Assembly: GCA_050184585.1 (NCBI GenBank)
Contig: JBFXAF010000004.1
Coordinates: 372,001-436,000 of the forward strand
Direction of reading: 5' to 3'
Source: JBFXAF01 sp050184585
GTDB taxonomy: Bacteria > Pseudomonadota > Alphaproteobacteria > Rhizobiales > Rhizobiaceae
DNA length: 64,000 nucleotides
This document shows, one piece after another, positions 59,182-64,000 of the stretch. A program made the translations under genes and the position numbers. How positions within the stretch are numbered: position 1 is the stretch's first letter; each line of letters begins with the position of its first letter. The notes below the pieces were generated by a model. The model searched no databases, was not told the origin of the DNA, and saw only the letters and a program-made list of their open reading frames with translations.

Positions 59182-59202
59182 GGTGTTTCTCGCGAACGCC
59201 GG

Positions 59203-60201
59203 TCAGTGATCTGTTGCATCGACCCGGCGCTTGAACTGGCGCACGACCATTCCCGGAATGCTGGCGATGCCATTGGGGAACACGAGCACGACCAGAACGA
59301 GCGTCGAGCCGAGGATGAACATCGTATACTGCTCATAGGCGGACAGGCTCTCCTGAAGCCAGCCGACGAACAGCGCGCCCACCAGCGGGCCGGCGAAGCT
59401 CGCGACCCCGCCGACATAGACGCACAGGAGCATGAAGACCACGCGTTCGAAGCCGAACGCCTCGGGATAGACGTACCCGTTGTTGCCGGCGAGCATGATG
59501 CCGGCCGAGGCCGCCACCAGCGAGTAGAGCACGAAAGCCCAGTACGAATGCGCGTTCGACCTGACGCCGACGCTTTCGGCATATGCGGTGTCGACGCCGA
59601 TCGCCCGCCACGCTCTGCCGAGCGGCGATTTCTCAAGGATCGCCAGGCCGGCCAGAATGAAACCCGATAATGCGAGGCAGAAGGCAAACCAGTTCCAGCC
59701 TTCGCTTCCTGCGCTGACCACGGGGGCGACGCCATACCGGCCGCCATGGCCGCCCGTGATACGCAACTCGCCGTAGATCATCGTCAATATGACCACGAGC
59801 GACAGGGTCAGCAGAGCGAGGTAGATCCGGTTGACGCGCCATACGATCGGCCCGGCGACGACGCCGATGGCGAGGCAGGCGGCAAGGCTGCCGAGGAGCG
59901 CGAGCGGCGGCGCGACGCCTGCCTCCAGCTGGAGCAGGGCATATGCGTAGGCGCCCAGCCCCATGAATCCGGGTCCGGCGAGACTGAACACGCCGATCCG
60001 GAACAGGCCGCGGAACGAGATCGCGACCAGAGCCGAGACAAGAACTTGGATGCCGACGAAGCGCTGGTACTCTCCGTTGAGGCCATTCGCGAAGATGGCG
60101 AGAATGAAGAGGCCAACCAGCAGGAGCGCGCCGTGGCGCCACAACAGGTCGACGATGTCACCGCTCCGAGATGGCGCCACGTCTTGGCTGGTCCTGTTCA
60201 T
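59203..60201 (-). CDS. livM: LivM-like ABC permease
   Basis: A 332-residue HAAT permease with about nine membrane spans. The LivM block 'FSLAGPGFMGLGAYAYALLQ' region (about 73-92) and 'SPLGRAWRAIGVDTAYAESVGV' near 202 are visible. The true start is ATG 60201, which overlaps the livH stop (ATGA); the much longer frame upstream is the shadow of livH. It pairs with LivH to form the channel. Confidence 0.93.
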   Translation of the reverse strand: MNRTSQDVAPSRSGDIVDLLWRHGALLLVGLFILAIFANGLNGEYQRFVGIQVLVSALVAISFRGLFRIGVFSLAGPGFMGLGAYAYALLQLEAGVAPPLALLGSLAACLAIGVVAGPIVWRVNRIYLALLTLSLVVILTMIYGELRITGGHGGRYGVAPVVSAGSEGWNWFAFCLALSGFILAGLAILEKSPLGRAWRAIGVDTAYAESVGVRSNAHSYWAFVLYSLVAASAGIMLAGNNGYVYPEAFGFERVVFMLLCVYVGGVASFAGPLVGALFVGWLQESLSAYEQYTMFILGSTLVLVVLVFPNGIASIPGMVVRQFKRRVDATDH

Positions 60202-61052
60202 GTGCCGGCTATGCCCTTGGGTCGGATCACCAGGAACACCGCGACCCCGAGGAAGACCATGAGAAGGCCGGTGCCGGCCCCGAACTGGCTGACGAGCACC
60301 GATTCCAGCAGACCGAACGCAAATGCCGCGAGCACCGTGGCGCCGAAGCTGCCCATGCCTCCGAGGATGACGATGATGAACGACTTCAGGAGGGGATCGA
60401 AACCCATGGTGGGCGTGACGTTGATCAGCGGGGAGGTGATTGCACCGGCAATCGCCGCGATCGCCAGCGACACGGCGAAGACGCTCGAGTTGACCAGTTG
60501 CGTATTGATGCCGAGCGTCGACGAGGCTTCCCGATTGGATTTCACGGCACGGACGTAGAGCCCAAATCGCGTTCGTTGCAGCGCGAGCCAGATACCCACG
60601 ACGACGACCAGCGCGGTCGGCAGAAGCAGCAGCCTCTGCATGGATATGCTCACGCCGTTCGCGAGTTCGGCCTGACCGGGGACGAAAGTCGGCACGGTCT
60701 TGGGATCCGGGCCGAAGACGATCTGCAGGGCGCCTTCCATGGCCCAGAGCAGCCCCACATAAGCGACGAGCGCGAGGTCGATATCGTGCCAGAGGCGGCG
60801 GTGCATGACGAATTCGACGATCACGCCCACGAGAGCCGCCACTGCCCCCGCAATCAGGATCGCGAGTGGCGCGGGGACCGCATGGACTGCATTCAGCAGG
60901 TACATGACGTAGGCGCCAAGCGCGAAGACAGCGCCGTGCGCCATGAAGGCCGCACCCATGACACCGAACAGGAAGCTCAGCCCGGCGGCCACCAGCGCAT
61001 AGGTCGCGCCAGCGGTGAGCCCGAACAGGAGGCTGTTGATGAAGAACGTCAC
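60198..61052 (-). CDS. livH: LivH-like ABC permease
   Basis: A 284-residue HAAT permease with about eight spans; the 'ALVAAGLSFLFGVMGAAFMAHG' block near the N-terminus is the LivH signature, and 'KSFIIVILGGMGSFGATVLAAF' near 228 is the second conserved helix. Start is a GTG at 61052 that overlaps the livF stop (GTGA). The frame extends further upstream only as a livF shadow. All four Liv genes here overlap, in the order G-F-H-M. Confidence 0.93.
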   Translation of the reverse strand: MTFFINSLLFGLTAGATYALVAAGLSFLFGVMGAAFMAHGAVFALGAYVMYLLNAVHAVPAPLAILIAGAVAALVGVIVEFVMHRRLWHDIDLALVAYVGLLWAMEGALQIVFGPDPKTVPTFVPGQAELANGVSISMQRLLLLPTALVVVVGIWLALQRTRFGLYVRAVKSNREASSTLGINTQLVNSSVFAVSLAIAAIAGAITSPLINVTPTMGFDPLLKSFIIVILGGMGSFGATVLAAFAFGLLESVLVSQFGAGTGLLMVFLGVAVFLVIRPKGIAGT

Positions 61053-61789
61053 GCGTGTCCTCCAGCGTCGGCGCCGACATCGCCGAAATAGGCTTGCCTC
61101 AGGATGTCGGGCGTTAGCGCATCCTTTTTCGCGGACATGGTGATGCGTCCTTCCGCCATCACGCAGATGCGGTCGGAGAGATCCCACAGGAGGTCGAAGG
61201 ATTGTTCGACGAGAAGGATGCCCATGCCGCCCGCCCTGGCCGCTTCTCGCAGGATCGAGGCGACCTGCGCGACGATGGATGGAGCCAGACCCTTCGAGGG
61301 TTCGTCGAGTAGCAGCATGCGTGGTCTGCGCAGCAAGGCCCTCGATATGGCGACCATCTGCTGCTGGCCGCCGGAGAGGCCCGCACCGAGCTGGTCGCGG
61401 CGCTCCGCGAGCCATGGAAAGTAGCCCATCACCTGGCTAAGCCGCGCGTCCTCGTCCCCGGCGCCGACGCCCGTGAAGGAGGACCTGAGGTTTTCCAGGA
61501 CGGTCAGGTCGGTGAAGATGCCCCGGTTCTCGAGCACGTGGGCGATGCCGCGCCGCGCGATCTGGTCGGGCCGCCTGTTCGTGATGTCCTCGCCCGCCAG
61601 GGTGACCCTGCCCGACGATATCCGGTGCAGTCCGTTGATGGCGCGCAGGAGCGTGCTCTTTCCCGCACCGTTCCGGCCGAGGACGCCGACGATCTCGCCC
61701 GGCCCGACCGAGAGACTCACGCCGCGCACCGCCTGCGCGAGCCCGTAGCGGGCAACCAGCCCGTCGACGATCATCGCTCCGTCAGCCAA
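61049..61789 (-). CDS. livF: LivF-like ABC transporter ATP-binding protein
   Basis: A 246-residue HAAT ATPase: Walker A GRNGAGKS, Q-loop region 'HVLENRGIFTDLTV', signature LSGGQQQ, Walker B 'MLLLDEPSKGLAP' and 'LVEQS'. ATG at 61789 overlaps the livG stop by 8 nt. It powers the LivHM channel with LivG. Confidence 0.93.
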   Translation of the reverse strand: MADGAMIVDGLVARYGLAQAVRGVSLSVGPGEIVGVLGRNGAGKSTLLRAINGLHRISSGRVTLAGEDITNRRPDQIARRGIAHVLENRGIFTDLTVLENLRSSFTGVGAGDEDARLSQVMGYFPWLAERRDQLGAGLSGGQQQMVAISRALLRRPRMLLLDEPSKGLAPSIVAQVASILREAARAGGMGILLVEQSFDLLWDLSDRICVMAEGRITMSAKKDALTPDILRQAYFGDVGADAGGHA

Positions 61790-62492
61790 CCTTCGCCGAG
61801 CCCCAATACGCGTCCTGAACGCGCGGATCGGCCACGACGGCCTCCACGGCGCCGCTTGCTATGACCTTGCCCTTGTCGACAACGAAGAGGTACTCCGCCG
61901 TGCGCCGCACCGAGGTGAGATCGTGCTCGATCCACATGATGCCCAGCCCACGGGCGGCAAGGTCCTTGAACAGATCCTGCAGCATCGCCCTGTCGCCGGC
62001 CTCGGTGCCCGCCAGCGGCTCGTCGAGGAGCAGGTAGGTCGATCCGCCGATGACGGCGACGCCGATGCCAACCTTGCGCTGCACGCCCAGCGGCAGCGTG
62101 TTCAGCGGCGCGTCGACGACGGCGTCGAGTACGAGCAGAGAGACGATTTCCTCCACCGTGCTCGTCCCCTTCGAGGCGCTCGTTCGCCAGAGCCCCAGTT
62201 CGAGGTTCTGCCGGACCGTCATCTCACCGATGCCGGTGGTATTCTGGAAGGTGCGCCTCAGCCCGCGACCGGCCCTGAACCAGGCAGGCCTCTGGGTGAT
62301 CTCGACATCGTCCAGGGCGATGGCGCCGGTATCCGGCATCAACGAACCCGACAGGAGGTTCACGAGCGTCGACTTCCCCGCGCCGTTGGGGCCGACGCAG
62401 GCGGTTATCGCCCCCTTCGGGATCGAGAAGGAGGCGTCGTCGATCACCGTGAAGCCGGCAAATCTCTTGGTCAGGTTCGACGCGATCAGCAT
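61782..62492 (-). CDS. livG: LivG-like ABC transporter ATP-binding protein
   Basis: A 236-residue HAAT ATPase: Walker A GPNGAGKS, 'GLRRTFQNT' Q-loop, a degenerate signature LPLGVQRKV in place of LSGGQ, Walker B 'YLLLDEP', and an H-loop 'MWIEHDL'. The start is the ATG at 62492. A frame open to 62525 begins with a GTG inside the loop of the terminator hairpin and is unlikely. No clear Shine-Dalgarno precedes 62492, consistent with low translation relative to the binding protein upstream. Confidence 0.9.
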   Translation of the reverse strand: MLIASNLTKRFAGFTVIDDASFSIPKGAITACVGPNGAGKSTLVNLLSGSLMPDTGAIALDDVEITQRPAWFRAGRGLRRTFQNTTGIGEMTVRQNLELGLWRTSASKGTSTVEEIVSLLVLDAVVDAPLNTLPLGVQRKVGIGVAVIGGSTYLLLDEPLAGTEAGDRAMLQDLFKDLAARGLGIMWIEHDLTSVRRTAEYLFVVDKGKVIASGAVEAVVADPRVQDAYWGSAKVG

Positions 62493-62499
62493 GTCACAC

Positions 62500-62537
62500 A
62501 AAAGAGAAAACGCGGGCGGAAGCACCTTCCGCCCGCG
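62500..62537 (-). terminator. Intrinsic terminator between binding protein and livG
   Basis: On the minus strand a perfect 12 bp stem (CGCGGGCGGAAG, loop GTG, complement) is followed by TTTTCTCTTTT. This is the clearest rho-independent terminator in the window. It lies 8 nt past the stop of the binding-protein gene and 8 nt before livG, so only part of the transcription would read through into the permease genes. Confidence 0.85.
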
Positions 62538-62544
62538 GATGAAC

Positions 62545-63720
62545 TCAGGGCTTGATGACGCTTTCGACGGTCGGGATGGTGCCGACCAGTTCGCAGACGC
62601 CCGCCCTTACCTGGCAGAGCGGCACCGGATAGGTAATCATCACCGCGGGCGTCTCGCCCTGCATCGGCACGAAGGCCGCCTCGCCCCAGATCGAGTTGAA
62701 CTTCAGTCCGTTGATCGTCTCGGTCAGCACCTGGGGATCGACCGAACCCGACTTTCGCAGCGCTTCTTCGAGCGCCAGGATGGCGTTCACGCGATCCGAC
62801 GATTCCGGCTGGTAGCGGCCGAAGCGCGCCGTGAACTTCTTTTCCCATGCCGTCACCGATTCCGGCAGCCCGCTCTGCGCGTATCCGCCCGAGACATAGC
62901 CCTCGATCTGGTCGGCGCCGCCGGCGATCTTGGCGACGACTTCCGTCGAGGTCGCGCCAAAGTCGGCGAAGGTGCCCTTGTAGCCGAGTTCCCGGAGCTG
63001 ACGGACGGCCAGGCCGACGTTGCCGGCGCCCGAGCCGCCGAAGTCGATCGCCTGCGGCTCGCTCGCAAGCAGCTTGCGCAGCGGAGCGGTCAGGTCGGTG
63101 CTGCCGCGCGTGAAGCGTTCCTGTGCCACGACTTCGAGGCCGTGCTTTTTCGCGTTGGTCCCCGAGGCCACCTCGGTCCATTGGCCGACGGCGTCATCCG
63201 GTACAAAGGTCGCGACGCGCTTGATCTCCGGCATGTTCTGCGCGACCCAGCCCCAACCCTCCGAGAACTGCGGCGGCGGCGCGACGATCGGGAAGGTGTG
63301 CGTCCATGCCGGATCGGGCACCATCCAGGATGCCGTGAGGTGCGGGATCTTGCGATCCTCGGCGAAAGGCGCGATCGCCCGCGCAACCGGGCCGCTGAGG
63401 CTGAGCGCCGCCTTGGCGCCGTCCTGCTGCACCAGCCGACGGATGTTGGCCAATCCTCGGTCGGCGCTGTTCGCATCGTCGAGCACCTTCAGCACCAGCG
63501 TGATCTTGCCATCCTTGGTCGGGATGCCGCCGGCGGCGTTGACCTCTTCGACCACGAGCGTCGTGGCGTTCTGGAACGCCGTGCCGAACTCCGCCAGCGG
63601 ACCGGTCAGCGGCGCCGTCATGCCAACGACGAACTCCTCGTCCGCGGCATAGGCAGCGCCGGTTGTCAGAACGGCAATAATCGCGCCGACCTTCGCGGCG
63701 CGCGACATCAATCCAAACAT
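62545..63720 (-). CDS. HAAT-type ABC transporter substrate-binding protein
   Basis: A 391-residue periplasmic binding protein (peripla_BP_6). The signal peptide (MFGLMSRAAKVGAIIAVLTT) has an AYA-AD cleavage site near 26. The mature part starts 'EEFVVGMTAPLTGPLAEFG'. Two Cys near the C-terminus (PLCQVRAGVCELVG) could form a disulfide. The ATG at 63720 follows AGGAGAACCTTG; the frame to 63792 has no ribosome site. It is the first gene of the region C operon, ahead of a terminator. Confidence 0.92.
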   Translation of the reverse strand: MFGLMSRAAKVGAIIAVLTTGAAYAADEEFVVGMTAPLTGPLAEFGTAFQNATTLVVEEVNAAGGIPTKDGKITLVLKVLDDANSADRGLANIRRLVQQDGAKAALSLSGPVARAIAPFAEDRKIPHLTASWMVPDPAWTHTFPIVAPPPQFSEGWGWVAQNMPEIKRVATFVPDDAVGQWTEVASGTNAKKHGLEVVAQERFTRGSTDLTAPLRKLLASEPQAIDFGGSGAGNVGLAVRQLRELGYKGTFADFGATSTEVVAKIAGGADQIEGYVSGGYAQSGLPESVTAWEKKFTARFGRYQPESSDRVNAILALEEALRKSGSVDPQVLTETINGLKFNSIWGEAAFVPMQGETPAVMITYPVPLCQVRAGVCELVGTIPTVESVIKP

Positions 63721-63817
63721 CAAGGTTCTCCTGAGCCTCCACCCTGCCACGTTCAGTGGCCACGCACGGAATGCGTCAACCAAGAAATGCACGGGCGCCC
63801 GGCAATGTCAATAAAGT

Positions 63818-63887
63818 CGATAAAATTTCGGAATTCTGAGGAATCGGCAACGCTCCTGAATCCAATCCGACGTGCTTCATTTTATCG
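63818..63887. promoter_or_regulatory. Separated inverted repeat upstream of the binding-protein gene
   Basis: CGATAAAAT (63818-63826) and ATTTTATCG (63879-63887) are perfect inverted copies with 52 bp between, about 100-165 nt upstream of the binding-protein start. AT-rich half-sites in GC-rich promoter DNA suggest paired or looped operator binding by an unknown regulator. Confidence 0.4.
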
Positions 63888-63917
63888 GCAAGACTGGGAT
63901 GTGAACAAGAACGGAGT

Positions 63918-63949
63918 GCCGAATCTGCATCGAAGCAAATTCGGCTTTT
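63918..63949 (+). terminator. Possible intrinsic terminator
   Basis: GCCGAAT and ATTCGGC (7 bp) with an inner TGC/GCA helix, followed by TTTT on the plus strand. No plus-strand gene precedes it in the window, so its function is unclear; it could end an antisense or small transcript, or be coincidental. The rest of 63721-64000 has no coding potential that I can support. Confidence 0.35.
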
Positions 63950-64000
63950 CAACGGCTGGTGCCGATATCCGAATGTTCGGACAGACCTCTAGGCTGAATC

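Noticed and set aside
59203..61080. A 625-residue protein read as one long LivM frame
   Set aside because: The N-terminal 290 residues are an out-of-frame reading of livH. livM starts at 60201 with a 4 nt overlap, and livH is in another frame.
62493..62525. Upstream GTG start for livG at 62525
   Set aside because: The GTG is the loop of the intrinsic terminator hairpin, so the ATG at 62492 is preferred.
1..64000. tRNA, rRNA, CRISPR arrays or complete insertion sequences
   Set aside because: No tandem spaced repeats, transposase motifs, or tRNA/rRNA signatures were recognised on either strand by eye. A dedicated scan could still find a missed tRNA.

Overview
The window is GC-rich and densely coded, with short intergenic gaps and many 1-8 nt start/stop overlaps. 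It looks like chromosomal or large-replicon DNA of an alphaproteobacterium, probably Hyphomicrobiales (a Mesorhizobium/Aminobacter-like rhizobial relative). That placement is an inference from composition, from the number of HAAT (Liv) transporters and acyl-CoA enzymes, from rhizobial-style palindromic intergenic repeats, and from a relic of a DNA methylase/DUF5681 cassette. I see no rRNA, tRNA, CRISPR array, replication origin or intact insertion sequence. Almost everything is catabolic: CoA ligases, acyl-CoA dehydrogenases, crotonases, SDR dehydrogenases, transporters and their regulators.

Region A (1-27.2 kb) is a beta-oxidation-type island. It opens with the 3' end of a molybdopterin oxidoreductase. 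A minus-strand luxR - acyl-CoA dehydrogenase - acyl-CoA dehydrogenase operon faces a plus-strand SDR / enoyl-CoA hydratase / Asp-Glu-type racemase / acyl-CoA dehydrogenase set. After a 0.7 kb palindrome-rich gap come a thiolase, a divergent Old Yellow Enzyme, a Gfo/Idh/MocA protein, an EthD-like small protein, a CoA ligase with an atypical crotonase, a substrate-binding protein, a translationally coupled ligase - kinase-like protein - SDR trio, an SDR/TetR pair, and a Liv transporter (fused LivHM permease, LivG, LivF) ending in a crotonase. Two AT-rich palindromes, upstream of luxR/SDR and between thiolase and OYE, look like sites for one regulator.

A junction at 27.3-28.1 kb holds a DUF5681 gene and the 3' stub of a DNA methylase.

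Region B (28.1-55.9 kb) is the most unusual part. A LysR gene is divergent from a biotin-dependent carboxylase operon (carboxyltransferase, BCCP, biotin carboxylase, gamma-glutamyltransferase-like). Downstream lie a fumarate-reductase-type flavoprotein; a complete succinate-dehydrogenase-like complex (FeS, two membrane anchors, flavoprotein) followed by a two-subunit class I fumarase/tartrate dehydratase; an SDR; a P450 - ferredoxin - ferredoxin reductase system; and an 11 kb operon with an M24 peptidase, a NitT/TauT-type ABC importer, a PPC/DUF296 protein, an HpcH/HpaI aldolase, an SDR, an amidohydrolase, an isochorismatase-like protein, an isocitrate-lyase/PEP-mutase-family lyase and an AcnA-type aconitase. 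Five copies of a TGAA-N7/8-TTCA inverted repeat sit upstream of exactly these units and of lysR, which suggests a single LysR regulon. The chemistry (carboxylate, desaturate, hydrate, isomerise, cleave) points to catabolism of a succinate-like or branched dicarboxylic acid by a route I cannot match to a described one.

Region C (56.0-63.7 kb) is a minus-strand operon: HAAT binding protein, an intrinsic terminator, LivG, LivF, LivH, LivM, an acyl-CoA ligase and a KstD/fumarate-reductase-type flavoprotein. This fits uptake, CoA activation and desaturation of another carboxylic acid. The last 280 bases are non-coding and hold inverted repeats.
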